From positions 62,001-126,000 of the forward strand of contig CAKRDD010000003.1 of NCBI GenBank assembly GCA_934309345.1: a stretch of DNA of 64,000 nt. Reading direction: 5' to 3'. A model generated the notes under the pieces. The model saw nothing but the letters and a program-made list of their open reading frames with translations. It did no database searches and was not told where the DNA came from. Position numbers and translations under genes: made by a program. The DNA is from an uncultured Mediterraneibacter sp. (GTDB lineage Bacteria > Bacillota > Clostridia > Lachnospirales > Lachnospiraceae). Of this stretch, positions 1 to 8,798 are shown in pieces. Every line of letters starts with the position of its first letter. Positions within the stretch are counted from its first letter, which is position 1.

Positions 1-783
1 GTAGCGTTGGCTTTGATAGCGTTGATGATAAAAGATGGTGGTTTTGTCATAGCTTTTCTCTGGAAAATCAAGTATATACCGAATACGTTTGATATATCTA
101 AGGATTTTATGGTTATGCTGGTTAAATTTGGATTATCAGCAATGATTAGCACCTTATTGCTTCAATTGAACTATCGAGTAGATATTTTATTCTTAGGTAA
201 TATGGCAACTGATTATGAAGTTGGACTTTATAGTGTTGGCGTAACGTTGGCTGAATATGTTTGGCTCATTCCAGATGCATTTAAGGAGGTTCTGTTTGCT
301 AGAACAGCAAAAAGTGATTCAATAAATGAAATTGTTACGTGCATAAAGATTAACTCTGTGATAACGGTTTGTCTTATTTTGGGAATGCTGATATTTGGAA
401 AACTAGGAATTAGAATATTGTACGGAAGAGATTTTGTGCCAGCCTTTGGCGTTACATGCATATTATTTCTAGGCATACCAGCAATGGTTTTGTTTAAAAT
501 CACAAATCCTTTATATTGGGCAAACGGCAAACAAATGTTTTTTTGTATGACGTTATTAGCTAGCGTTATAGCAAATGTGTTTTTAAATATTCTCTTGATA
601 CCAATTTTCGGTAAAGAAGGTGCTGCGGTAGCATCTGTTGTATCGTATACTTTGTGCGGAGGAACATTTTATATTAAATTTATAAAAGATTACCACATTA
701 AATGGTTAGAGCCGTTTATCATTACAAAAAAAGATATCGGTGGACTGACAAAAAGAATAAATAAAAGAAAGGAAAAATCATGA
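1..783 (+). CDS. Wzx/MATE-type oligosaccharide flippase, C-terminal part (5' end outside window)
   Basis: Integral membrane protein expected to flip lipid-linked polysaccharide repeat units across the cytoplasmic membrane. The frame is open from base 1, so the N-terminal half lies upstream. About 260 residues are visible, with a series of hydrophobic helices and the C-terminal flippase signature NILLIPIFGKEGAAVASV, followed by a Lys/Arg-rich cytoplasmic tail. Its stop codon overlaps the next ATG (ATGA), so it is translationally coupled to the iron-sulfur protein downstream. That gene pair is common at the end of capsule/exopolysaccharide loci. Family assignment is confident; the substrate is unknown. 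Confidence 0.85.
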   Translation, partial: VALALIALMIKDGGFVIAFLWKIKYIPNTFDISKDFMVMLVKFGLSAMISTLLLQLNYRVDILFLGNMATDYEVGLYSVGVTLAEYVWLIPDAFKEVLFARTAKSDSINEIVTCIKINSVITVCLILGMLIFGKLGIRILYGRDFVPAFGVTCILFLGIPAMVLFKITNPLYWANGKQMFFCMTLLASVIANVFLNILLIPIFGKEGAAVASVVSYTLCGGTFYIKFIKDYHIKWLEPFIITKKDIGGLTKRINKRKEKS

Positions 784-1898
784 GTACAGTATGTAAAAAC
801 GGAAAGTGCTCAGGATGCAAGGCGTGTATAGATATTTGCCCACGGGGGGCGATTTCTTTTTCCGATAATTTAACGTACCTTGAAGCAAATATAGATGAAG
901 GAAAATGCATAGAATGTAATCTTTGTCATAAGGTTTGCCAAGAAAATAATCCACCCGATTTTCATAATCCGATTACTTGGTATCAAGGCTGGACAAAAGA
1001 CCAACATGTAAGAGAAGGTGCGTCATCAGGCGGAATTGCATCAGCGTTGGCAATCGCATTTATTAATAACGGGGGAGTTGTTTGTAGTTGCAAACTTATG
1101 AACGGGGACTTTCACTATCAAATATCTAATAGCATTAGAGCACTAGAAGGATGCGCTGGTTCAAAATATGTGAAAAGTAATCCAGAAGGTGCATATAAGA
1201 GTATAAGAAAATATTTGGTACAAGGGACAAAAGTCTTGCTTATTGGGTTACCATGTCATGTTGCTGCTGCACGTAATTATGTGGGACAGACATTGGAAAA
1301 CGAATTATATACAGTTGACTTAATATGCCATGGCACTCCTTCACTCTTATTATTAAAGAATTTTCTGAAACAATATGGATACGAATTAGACAACACATCT
1401 GATTTGAAGTTTAGGAATAAAGCGCATTTCGCAATTGGTGATAGCTATAAGAGCGTAGTAGTTAAAGGCGGAACAGATCGATATTCCTTAGCATTCTTGA
1501 ACTCATTAATCTATACAGAAAATTGTTATGAATGTAAATACGCAAGACTTGAACGAGTATCAGACATAACATTAGGTGATTCATGGAACAGTGAATTACC
1601 CAAAGACGAACAACAGCAGGGAATTTCATTAGTACTTTGTCAAACTGAAAAAGGAAAAAAACTTCTTGAAATATCGAATTTGTGCTTACATAGCGTTGAT
1701 ATAGATAAAGCTGTGAGTGCTAATCACCAGCTACGAGAACCTTCAACAAAGCCAGCCGCTTACAAAGATATTTTCGAGAAGCTGAAAAACGGAAACAAAT
1801 TCAATAGTGTTATATTTCGCTATCTACCATTGAAATGCATAAAACAAAATATAAAGCAATTTCTGCTGAAAACGAAATGTATGCGGGGGGGGGAATAA
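780..1898 (+). CDS. Coenzyme F420 hydrogenase/dehydrogenase beta-subunit-like Fe-S protein (polysaccharide locus type)
   Basis: A 372-residue cytoplasmic redox protein. The N-terminus carries two 4Fe-4S ferredoxin motifs (CSGCKACIDICP and CIECNLCHKVC, residues about 9-58). These are followed by the FrhB-like region with GASSGGIASALA near residue 80 and a late Cys cluster (CYECKYA) before the DITLGDSW motif. Such proteins occur in capsule and exopolysaccharide clusters, often beside polysaccharide pyruvyl transferases; the exact reaction there is not settled. It is coupled to the flippase by ATGA. The last codons contain a run of nine G (1885-1893), so slippage would change the C-terminus. Confidence 0.85.
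   Translation: MSTVCKNGKCSGCKACIDICPRGAISFSDNLTYLEANIDEGKCIECNLCHKVCQENNPPDFHNPITWYQGWTKDQHVREGASSGGIASALAIAFINNGGVVCSCKLMNGDFHYQISNSIRALEGCAGSKYVKSNPEGAYKSIRKYLVQGTKVLLIGLPCHVAAARNYVGQTLENELYTVDLICHGTPSLLLLKNFLKQYGYELDNTSDLKFRNKAHFAIGDSYKSVVVKGGTDRYSLAFLNSLIYTENCYECKYARLERVSDITLGDSWNSELPKDEQQQGISLVLCQTEKGKKLLEISNLCLHSVDIDKAVSANHQLREPSTKPAAYKDIFEKLKNGNKFNSVIFRYLPLKCIKQNIKQFLLKTKCMRGGE
1885..1893 (+). repeat. G9 homopolymer at the 3' end of a coding region
   Basis: Nine consecutive G inside the last five codons of the F420-beta-like gene. Loss or gain of one base removes the in-frame TAA and extends or changes the tail. The biological effect is probably small because only the final residues are affected. 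Confidence 0.9.
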
Positions 1899-1969
1899 TT
1901 TATTCCGTTAGTATCCAAGAACAGAAATAATCGCTCGAAGCAGAATTATGCCGAATAAGCATTTAGATA

Positions 1970-2053
1970 ATAAGACCGTGTGAGATTGCTCACGCAGTAG
2001 CTACTCAAACTTCACACACCTCTCTATGGGTGAGTAGCAGGCAACGGTCTTAT
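1970..2053. other. Three-way-junction palindrome (possible structured RNA or element end)
   Basis: A perfect 10-base outer inverted repeat (ATAAGACCGT at 1970-1979, ACGGTCTTAT at 2044-2053) encloses two further perfect hairpins. One is GTGAG/CTCAC with an ATTG loop (1980-1993). The other is GCTACTCA/TGAGTAGC (2000-2007 and 2031-2038). Together they fold as a closed three-way junction. It sits just before the small gene at 2093 and could be a 5' regulatory RNA, a recombination-element end or a relic. I do not recognise it as a known riboswitch. Confidence 0.6.
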
Positions 2054-2092
2054 GACTGGCTGAGATGTGAAGGAAAAGGTAGGGATTCTACG

Positions 2093-2401
2093 ATGAAGTT
2101 ATATCATAAAATTTTTAAGAGACATGCTGATATGTCGGTGTATCTTGAAAAAATGGATCCACTATATATCTCATATGACGAAGAACTTTTAAAGCGTTTA
2201 ACCAATGTGCGTAATACAGATGAGCTTCACGATGCAAAGTACTCTGTTTTGAGAGACTTTCATGATATATATGCTTTTGACGCAAGGGATGCAGAATTCC
2301 CAGAACATGTAGGACTTTTTGATGACGAACAAGAAAAAAGCAAGTTTATCCGGAAGAAAATATTGCTACAGAACATGGCTTTCTATCTTGGTAGCGTATA
2401 A
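2093..2401 (+). CDS. Hypothetical protein, 102 residues
   Basis: No family recognised. The ATG at 2093 is chosen because AGGTAGGG lies 6-10 bases upstream; an in-frame GTG further upstream (2030) falls inside the palindrome. The product is charged and rich in Lys, Asp and aromatic residues, with no signal peptide or membrane segment. Its end runs into a region where flippase-like sequence continues in other frames. It may therefore be a small real gene truncated by rearrangement, or the 5' part of a broken gene. The surrounding decay makes function doubtful. Confidence 0.4.
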   Translation: MKLYHKIFKRHADMSVYLEKMDPLYISYDEELLKRLTNVRNTDELHDAKYSVLRDFHDIYAFDARDAEFPEHVGLFDDEQEKSKFIRKKILLQNMAFYLGSV

Positions 2402-2911
2402 AAAGTACCATTCTATAATTTATGCCGGACATTGTCTGAGACTGCTATGCAATAATATTATTCTTGCAGCGGGACATTATAAAAAACTCAAAGAAATTAT
2501 ATAGTGGCGGGTGTTATTAATATAGTGGTTTCAGTTGTAACTGTAAAGGCGTGGGGCTTGATTGGTGTTGCAATTGGTACGCTGGCAGCAATGGGACATC
2601 AAACAATTTGGATGGCTATATACGATTCTCGGAATCTGATTAAGAGGTCATTTGAAAATTTTATAAATTTTTGTTGACGCATTAACCGTGGCTATAGGTT
2701 TTTTGCAACGAGAATGCTTTCACTTCATACAGTAACATATATTTCTTGGGTTTTTCTGGCTATTAAAACATCTGCTATTTGGGTGATTATTGTTTTGGTA
2801 GTTAATTTTATCTTTTATCGCAACAAAATTAGTGGTTTTGTTTGGAAAAATAGAAAGCAAAATAAGGAAGAGGTGATATTGTGCAAGAATCAAAAAGCCT
2901 TGAAACAATAG
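2376..2911 (+). pseudogene. Flippase (Wzx/MATE) C-terminal remnant with several frameshifts
   Basis: Flippase-like sequence is readable only by changing frame. ILAAGHYKKLKEII ends at a TAG (2502-2504). VAGVINIVVSVVTVKAWG continues from 2504 to a TGA at 2675. VDALTVAIGF and then MLSLHTVTYISWVFLAIKTS follow in yet other frames to about 2911. Order and content match the last helices of an oligosaccharide flippase. At least three frameshifts mean it cannot make an intact transporter. It duplicates the function of the gene at 1-783, so the locus has probably lost a second repeat-unit export set. Confidence 0.6.
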
Positions 2912-3390
2912 GCATTGTAAGTACAGTAAAGAAGTGGAAGAAGTGTTGGAATAGTCTTTAGATATTCCGGCACTTCTTCTACTTGCGGATTGGTACGGAA
3001 GATACACTACTGGCCACATGTAGTGAGAACAGTAACACAACATCTGCGAATACCAGAGCATTAAAAAATTCAGCTTGCAACGATAGAATTCTCATGATAA
3101 TCTAATATCACGCAGTCCACGTTCTAGTGGACTGCAAAAAGATCTATGAACCAAATCGGTAATTATTCAATAAGCTCAGTTTTCCGAGCAGATAATCCGA
3201 TGACAAACCAAAAAGATGAATATTGTTTGAAGATTATGTGATGGAGTAAGTTTCTCGTTACTGTTTCTCAAATATCTGATTTTAACGGGATAGTTACTTC
3301 CATAGAAAACTATCTTGTGTTAAGATAAATATAACTTTAGAATCCTCTACTTCAGGCAATCATTCATTGCACAGAAGAGAGGAGAATTCT
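2912..3390 (+). repeat. Rpn leader repeat, copy 1 (structured ~480-base 5' region)
   Basis: First of three long related leaders placed directly before rpn-type genes. It begins near GCATTGTAAGTA and ends at the ribosome binding site AGAGAGGAG. It contains strong hairpins: GAAGTGTTGGAATA (2940-2953) with TATTCCGGCACTTC (2963-2976), and GCAGTCCAC/GTGGACTGC (3112-3120, 3127-3135). The latter is replaced in other copies by CATCA/TGATG arms, a compensated change suggesting a selected RNA fold. Near the 3' end AACTATCTT can pair either with an upstream GATAGTT or a downstream AAGATA, which would allow attenuation. No gene is seen inside. Confidence 0.75.
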
Positions 3391-4323
3391 ATGAAAGAAA
3401 ACAAGAAACGTGTATCAACTAAGAGAGCAATATCACAATGCAAAACATTGAAAGAGAAGCAGGAAGACTTTATCATGCTTCCAACGGTAGATTTCTGTTT
3501 CAAGGAATTGATGCAGAATGATAACATTCGCAAGAATATCATTGCAGCATTATTAAATCTTCCATCCAGTGAGGTGGAGAATACAGAACTTATGCCTACG
3601 ATTCTTAGAAAAGAATCGAAAGATGATAAGTATGGGATTTTAGATGTCCGGGTGAAACTGAAAGATGGAGAACAGATTGACTTTGAGATGCAGGTAGAAG
3701 CATTTGATTGTTGGGCAAATCGTTCTGTTTATTATCTGAGTAAGATGTATACAAGTGAAATAAAAGAAGGCGAGGGATACGACCAGTTGAAGAAGTGTAT
3801 CCATGTGAGTATTCTTGCATATAATCATTTTCAAGATGATAAAGAATGTTATCGCAGAATTGTATTCTGTGATGCAAAGACAGGAAAAGAGTATACAGAT
3901 CTTATGGAGATGCATATCTTAGAATTGTCAAAACTTCCGCCGGAAGAGAAAAATGAGACAAACCTGTTGCAGTGGATGCGCTTTCTTGGAGGAAAAACCA
4001 GAAAGGATTTTGAAGAAATGGCAAAGAAAAATTCTGAATTGGAAGAAGCATATGATGTGTTGGATAAATTAAGCGCAGATGAAAAGAAGAGGTTAGAATA
4101 CGAGACAAGACAAAGAGCAATCAGAGATTATAATATAGGGATGTTAACAGCAGAAAGACGGGGGATTGAGAATGGACGTAAGATTGGAATAGAAGAAGGA
4201 GAAAACAGAATCAACCAATTAATTCTCGAATTATCAAAGCTTGGACGTACAGAAGATATCGTAAAAGCAGCAGCGGATAAGAAATATCAGAGAAAATTAT
4301 TGGAAGAGTTTGGTTTACAGTAG
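3391..4323 (+). CDS. Rpn family PD-(D/E)XK recombination-promoting nuclease / putative transposase, copy 1
   Basis: A 310-residue protein of the Rpn (PDDEXK_2, 'putative transposase') family. E. coli members cut DNA, promote RecA-independent recombination and can limit phages. Residues 30-125 hold the nuclease fold: D85 in YGILDVRV and E99-M-Q101 in IDFEMQVE, the D...E-x-Q form typical of this family. The C-terminal part is helical and charged (about 205-310), ending with a short EGE/INQL segment. The ATG at 3391 follows AGAGAGGAG by six bases. An in-frame ATG at 4018, ten bases after AAAGGA, could give a C-terminal fragment like the RpnS antitoxins. One of four paralogues in tandem. Confidence 0.9.
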   Translation: MKENKKRVSTKRAISQCKTLKEKQEDFIMLPTVDFCFKELMQNDNIRKNIIAALLNLPSSEVENTELMPTILRKESKDDKYGILDVRVKLKDGEQIDFEMQVEAFDCWANRSVYYLSKMYTSEIKEGEGYDQLKKCIHVSILAYNHFQDDKECYRRIVFCDAKTGKEYTDLMEMHILELSKLPPEEKNETNLLQWMRFLGGKTRKDFEEMAKKNSELEEAYDVLDKLSADEKKRLEYETRQRAIRDYNIGMLTAERRGIENGRKIGIEEGENRINQLILELSKLGRTEDIVKAAADKKYQRKLLEEFGLQ

Positions 4324-4354
4324 GTTACCGGTGGTCTGCTCCCATAAAGCGAAA

Positions 4355-4833
4355 GCATTGTAAGTATAATAAAGAAGTAGATGAAGTGCTGGAATAGTAT
4401 TTAGATATTCCGGCACTTCGGTTTAATTGCAGATTGACGCGGAAGGTACGCTACTGGCCACACGTAATGAGAGTAGCAACACAACATCTGCGAATATCAG
4501 AGCATTAAAAAATTCAGCTTGCAATAATAGAATTCTCATGCTAATCTAATATCACGCAGTCATCATTCTGATGAACTGCAAAAAGATCTATGAACCAAAT
4601 CGGTAATTATTCAATAAGCTCAGATTTTCGAGCAGATAATCCGATGACAAACCAAAAAGATGAATATTGTTTGAAGATTATGTGATGGAGTAAGTTTCGA
4701 GTTACTGTTTCTCAAATGTCTGATTTTAAGAGATAGTCACTTCCATAGAAAACTATCTTGTGTTAAGATAAATATAACTTTAGAATCCTCTTCTTCAGGC
4801 AATCATTCATTGCACAGAAGAGAGGAGAATTCT
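4355..4833 (+). repeat. Rpn leader repeat, copy 2
   Basis: Starts GCATTGTAAGTATAATAAAG and keeps the same order of hairpins as copy 1 (GAAGTGCTGGAATA with TATTCCGGCACTTC; GCAGTCATCA with TGATGAACTGC). From about 4432 it is base-for-base identical to copy 3 (8397 onward), and the identity continues into the coding region, indicating recent duplication or gene conversion. Confidence 0.8.
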
Positions 4834-5754
4834 ATGAAAGAAAACAAGAAAAGTGTATCAACTAAGAGAGCATCATCACATTGTAAAATATCGAAAGAGA
4901 AGCTGGAAGACTTTATCATGCTTCCAACGGTAGATTTCTGCTTCAAGGAATTAATGCAGAATGATAACATCCGTAAGAATATCATTGCAGCATTATTAAA
5001 TGTTCCGCCCAGTGAGGTGGAGAACACAGAACTTATGCCTACGATTCTCAGAAAAGAATCGAAAGATGATAAGTATGGGATTTTAGATGTCCGGGTGAGA
5101 CTGAAGGATGGGGAACAGATCGATTTTGAGATGCAGGTAGAAGCATTTGATTGCTGGGCAAACCGTTCTGTTTATTATCTGAGTAAGATGTATGCAGGTG
5201 AGATCAAAGAAGGAGAGGGATACGATTGCTTGAAGAAGTGTATCCATGTAAGTATTCTTGCATATAATCATTTCCGAGATGATAAGGAGTGCTATCGAAG
5301 AATTGCATTTTGTGATACGAAGACAGGAAAAGAGTATACAGATCTTATGGAGATGCATATCTTAGAATTGTCGAAACTCCCGCCGGAAGAGAAGAATGAG
5401 ACAAGCCTGTTGCAGTGGATGCGCTTTCTTGGAGGAAAAACCAGAAAGGATTTTGAAGAAATGGCAAAGAAAAATTCTGAATTGGAAGAAGCATATGATG
5501 TGTTGGATAAATTAAGCGCAGATGAAAAGAAGAGGTTAGAATACGAGACAAGACAAAGAGCAATCAGAGATTACAATATAGGAATGTTAACAGCAGAAAG
5601 ACGAGGAATTGAAGCTGGACGAGAAGAAGGAGAAAACAGAATCAACCAGTTAAATATTGAATTGTCAAAGCTTGGACGTATAGAAGATATCGTAAAAGCG
5701 GCAGCGGACAAGAAATATCAGAGAAAATTATTGGAAGAATTTGATTTACAGTAG
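4834..5754 (+). CDS. Rpn family PD-(D/E)XK nuclease, copy 2
   Basis: A 306-residue paralogue of the gene at 3391 with intact D...E-x-Q nuclease residues (YGILDVRV, IDFEMQVE). The start is the ATG six bases after AGAGAGGAG. Its first ~210 codons and the leader are identical to copy 4 (8799), while the C-terminal tail is the shortest repeat version: EAGREEGENRINQL, lacking the GRKIGIEEG unit present in the other three. A possible internal start lies at 5461 (ATGGCAAAG after AAAGGA). It is followed by TACCGGTGGTCAGACCCC and then the truncated copy 3 with no intervening leader, so a deletion has fused the two units. Confidence 0.9.
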   Translation: MKENKKSVSTKRASSHCKISKEKLEDFIMLPTVDFCFKELMQNDNIRKNIIAALLNVPPSEVENTELMPTILRKESKDDKYGILDVRVRLKDGEQIDFEMQVEAFDCWANRSVYYLSKMYAGEIKEGEGYDCLKKCIHVSILAYNHFRDDKECYRRIAFCDTKTGKEYTDLMEMHILELSKLPPEEKNETSLLQWMRFLGGKTRKDFEEMAKKNSELEEAYDVLDKLSADEKKRLEYETRQRAIRDYNIGMLTAERRGIEAGREEGENRINQLNIELSKLGRIEDIVKAAADKKYQRKLLEEFDLQ

Positions 5755-5787
5755 GTTACCGGTGGTCAGACCCCATAAAGCAAAGAT

Positions 5788-6294
5788 ATGTTCTGTAACA
5801 CGAAGACAGGAAAATTGTATACAGATCTTATGGAGATGCATATTTTAGAATTGTCGAAACTTCCGCCGGAACAGAAGAATGAGACAAGCCTGTTGCAGTG
5901 GATGCGCTTTCTTGGAGGAAAAACCAGAAAGGATTTTGAAGAAATGGCAAAGAAAAATTCTGAATTGGAAGAAGCATATGACGTATTGGATAAATTAAGC
6001 GCAGATGAAAAGAAGAGGTTAGAATACGAGACAAGACAAAGGGCAATCAGGGATTACAATATAGGAATGTTAACCGCAGAAAGACGAGGAATTGAAGCTG
6101 GTCGTAAGATTGGAATAGAAGAAGGAAGAGCGGAAGGACGAGAAGAGGGAAGAACAGAAGGACGAGCCGAAGGAGAAAGCAGAATTAACCAGTTAAATAT
6201 TGAATTGTCAAAGCTTGGGCGTACAGAAGATATATTGAAAGCGGCAGTTGACAAGGAATATCAGGAAAAGCTGTTGAAAGAGTTTGAGTTATAA
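5788..6294 (+). CDS. Truncated Rpn paralogue: C-terminal half only, with expanded EGR repeats (copy 3)
   Basis: 168 residues that align with the C-terminal half of the neighbouring Rpn proteins, starting at the segment before TGK-YTDLMEMHILELSKLPPE. The whole N-terminal PD-(D/E)XK fold and the leader are missing, apparently deleted between copies 2 and 3. The tail carries the longest four-residue repeat run in the array (GRAEGREEGRTEGRAEGE, about residues 112-130). The frame is intact. Known biology: E. coli RpnS proteins are C-terminal products with variable four-residue repeats that inhibit full-length Rpn. Inference: this gene may be a free-standing inhibitor, or simply a remnant. No good ribosome binding site precedes 5788; ATG 5944 has AAAGGA ten bases upstream. 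Confidence 0.75.
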   Translation: MFCNTKTGKLYTDLMEMHILELSKLPPEQKNETSLLQWMRFLGGKTRKDFEEMAKKNSELEEAYDVLDKLSADEKKRLEYETRQRAIRDYNIGMLTAERRGIEAGRKIGIEEGRAEGREEGRTEGRAEGESRINQLNIELSKLGRTEDILKAAVDKEYQEKLLKEFEL

Positions 6295-6608
6295 TCTAAA
6301 TACAACCAGAATTTTGGATAAGCATATTATTAAATATTACGATGCTCTTCATACACACAGGGAAGAGAGCACTCTAACAAAAGAGTCGGAAAGAATGCTT
6401 TAATCTAATACCACGCAGTCGTCATTCTGATGAACTGCAAAAAGATCTATGAACCAAACGGTAATTATTTAATAGACTCAGATGTTCGAGCAGAAAAGAG
6501 ATAAGTTTGTTAACTTGCTATTTGTCCTTTTGGATGGTAAAATCAAAGCACACTAGGAAAGAGTATCCTCATTTTCAGTAGTATAGCTTCGGAAAGGAGC
6601 GTGGAAGA
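6295..6608. other. Intergenic: relic of Rpn leader plus upstream region of AAA/nuclease gene
   Basis: 314 bases without a gene. About 6396-6500 is a diverged, shortened copy of the middle of the Rpn leader (GCAGTCGTCATTCTGATGAACTGC hairpin, then the GATCTATGAACCAAA block). A small GCTCTTC/GAAGAGAGC hairpin lies at about 6344-6371. No complete promoter was convincing. The downstream gene has AGGAGCGTGG before its ATG. Confidence 0.6.
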
Positions 6609-8321
6609 ATGGCAACGGCGTTGAAACTTCCAGTTGGAATCGAAGATTTTAGAGAAATTCGCCGACAGGGTTTTTACTACATTGATAAGACAAGACTGAT
6701 CGAACAGCTTCTTGACAGCTGGGGAAAGGTGAATCTTTTTACAAGGCCTCGCCGTTTTGGTAAGACCTTAAATATGAGTATGCTCCGATACTTTTTTGAA
6801 ATCGGAACAGACAAGACATTGTTTGACGGACTTCACATTTTGCAAAGAAAAGATCTTTGTGATGAATATATGGGGAGATTTCCGGTTGTGTCTCTTACAC
6901 TTAAAGGTGTGGATGGACTGACCTTTGAAAAAGCAAAAAATAAATTGCTAAAACTTGTTGCACTTGAAGCAGATCAATTTGATTTTTTGAAAAACAGCGA
7001 CAAGTTAACTGATAATGAAAAACAAAGATATGCCGCGCTTGTTCGAATGCAAGACGGAAAATATGCAATGGACGAAGATACGCTGGAATCAGCACTCCAG
7101 ACATTGTCGGAGCTGTTGTATCGCCACTATGGACAGAAGGTAATTATCCTTATTGATGAATATGATGTTCCTCTGGATAAGGCGTATGAAAATGGTTACT
7201 ATAAAGAAATGGTATCAATGATTCGTTCGTTGTTTGGAGAGGCTCTGAAAACAAATGAATTTTTGCAGTTTGCGGTTTTGACAGGCTGTTTGCGTGTCTC
7301 GAAAGAAAGCATTTTCACAGGTTTGAACAATTTTAAGATTTTTTCTATAACGGATGCACGTTTTGACGAACAGTTCGGTTTTACAGAAGATGAAGTTGAA
7401 AAGATGCTGAAAGATTACCAGCAAGAGGCACATTTGGCGGAAATGAAGGAATGGTATGATGGATATCATTTTGGAGATGCCGATATTTACTGTCCTTGGG
7501 ATGTAATCAATCGGGTAGATGATCTATGTGATAAACCAGAAGATGAACCGAAATGTTATTGGATAAATAGCAGTGGAAATGCTTTGGTTAAACGGTTCGT
7601 TTCCATAGCAAATAGAACGACGCAGGACGAAATTGAACGTTTGATTGCAGGTGAACCAATTGAAAAGTCTGTTCGACTTGATTTGACATACGATGAAATT
7701 GATAAGAGTATAGATAACATATGGAGCGTTTTGTTTACAACTGGGTATCTGACACAGATTGGAATGACGGAACAAGGGGCATATAAGTTGGTCATTCCAA
7801 ATAAAGAAGTTAGAACTGTTTACATTTCACAGATAAAAGAATGGTTTAATCAAAAAATTGCGGATAATGCGGAACAGATGGTCTCTTTTTGGGAAACAAT
7901 TGAGGATGGAAATGCAGAGGCAATAGAACAGTATTTAAACAGAACGCTAAGTAATACAATCAGTGTTTTTGATACGAAGGCACCTGAAACGGAAAAGGAA
8001 AACTCCTATCATACTTTTCTTGCAGGGCTGTTGACGGGAAACACAGATTGGGTGGTTAAATCAAATGTGGAAGCAGGAGAGGGATTCGCAGATATTATCA
8101 TTGAACCGCAAAATCCGGACGATGGCATTATTTTTGAACTTAAGTATTCAAAGGAAGCATCAGGATTAGATAAAGCCTGTGAAAGAGCAATCAAACAAAT
8201 TAGAGATCGGAGATATTCGGAGTATCTGAAAAATGATGGCCGCCACAATATGACCTTTTATGGCATCGCTTTTTACAAAAAGAGATGTAAAGTAGTGGTT
8301 GAGAAACTGAAGGAAGCATAA
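6609..8321 (+). CDS. AAA-ATPase-like / PD-(D/E)XK nuclease fusion protein
   Basis: 570 residues, the usual size for this two-domain family. N-terminal AAA-ATPase_like domain: VGIEDFREIRR start signature, P-loop RPRRFGKT (46-53) and Walker B VIILIDEYD (178-186). C-terminal PD-(D/E)XK domain: D495 in ADIIIEP, then E510-L-K512 in FELKYS. Both active sites look intact, so this should be an ATP-dependent nuclease. The family is widely expanded in Bacteroidota and Firmicutes with no established role. It lies between Rpn copies 3 and 4 with its own ribosome binding site (AAAGGAGC), inside what looks like a nuclease-rich accessory or defence block. Confidence 0.9.
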   Translation: MATALKLPVGIEDFREIRRQGFYYIDKTRLIEQLLDSWGKVNLFTRPRRFGKTLNMSMLRYFFEIGTDKTLFDGLHILQRKDLCDEYMGRFPVVSLTLKGVDGLTFEKAKNKLLKLVALEADQFDFLKNSDKLTDNEKQRYAALVRMQDGKYAMDEDTLESALQTLSELLYRHYGQKVIILIDEYDVPLDKAYENGYYKEMVSMIRSLFGEALKTNEFLQFAVLTGCLRVSKESIFTGLNNFKIFSITDARFDEQFGFTEDEVEKMLKDYQQEAHLAEMKEWYDGYHFGDADIYCPWDVINRVDDLCDKPEDEPKCYWINSSGNALVKRFVSIANRTTQDEIERLIAGEPIEKSVRLDLTYDEIDKSIDNIWSVLFTTGYLTQIGMTEQGAYKLVIPNKEVRTVYISQIKEWFNQKIADNAEQMVSFWETIEDGNAEAIEQYLNRTLSNTISVFDTKAPETEKENSYHTFLAGLLTGNTDWVVKSNVEAGEGFADIIIEPQNPDDGIIFELKYSKEASGLDKACERAIKQIRDRRYSEYLKNDGRHNMTFYGIAFYKKRCKVVVEKLKEA

Positions 8322-8327
8322 GTAAAA

Positions 8328-8798
8328 AGCATATATAAGTACAGTAAAGAAGTGTTGGAATAGTCCTTAGATATTCTAGCACTTCTTCTACTTGCGGATT
8401 GACGCGGAAGGTACGCTACTGGCCACACGTAATGAGAGTAGCAACACAACATCTGCGAATATCAGAGCATTAAAAAATTCAGCTTGCAATAATAGAATTC
8501 TCATGCTAATCTAATATCACGCAGTCATCATTCTGATGAACTGCAAAAAGATCTATGAACCAAATCGGTAATTATTCAATAAGCTCAGATTTTCGAGCAG
8601 ATAATCCGATGACAAACCAAAAAGATGAATATTGTTTGAAGATTATGTGATGGAGTAAGTTTCGAGTTACTGTTTCTCAAATGTCTGATTTTAAGAGATA
8701 GTCACTTCCATAGAAAACTATCTTGTGTTAAGATAAATATAACTTTAGAATCCTCTTCTTCAGGCAATCATTCATTGCACAGAAGAGAGGAGAATTCT
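8328..8798 (+). repeat. Rpn leader repeat, copy 3
   Basis: Same layout as the other leaders, beginning near TATAAGTACAGTAAAGAAG. The first hairpin has changed arms (GAAGTGTTGGAATA with TATTCTAGCACTTC). From about 8397 it is identical to the leader at 4432-4833. It ends at AGAGAGGAG before the ATG at 8799. Confidence 0.8.

Noticed and set aside
4136..4150. Second possible internal start in Rpn genes (MLTAERRG)
   Set aside because: AGGG directly abuts the ATG with no spacing, so initiation there is unlikely compared with ATG 4018.
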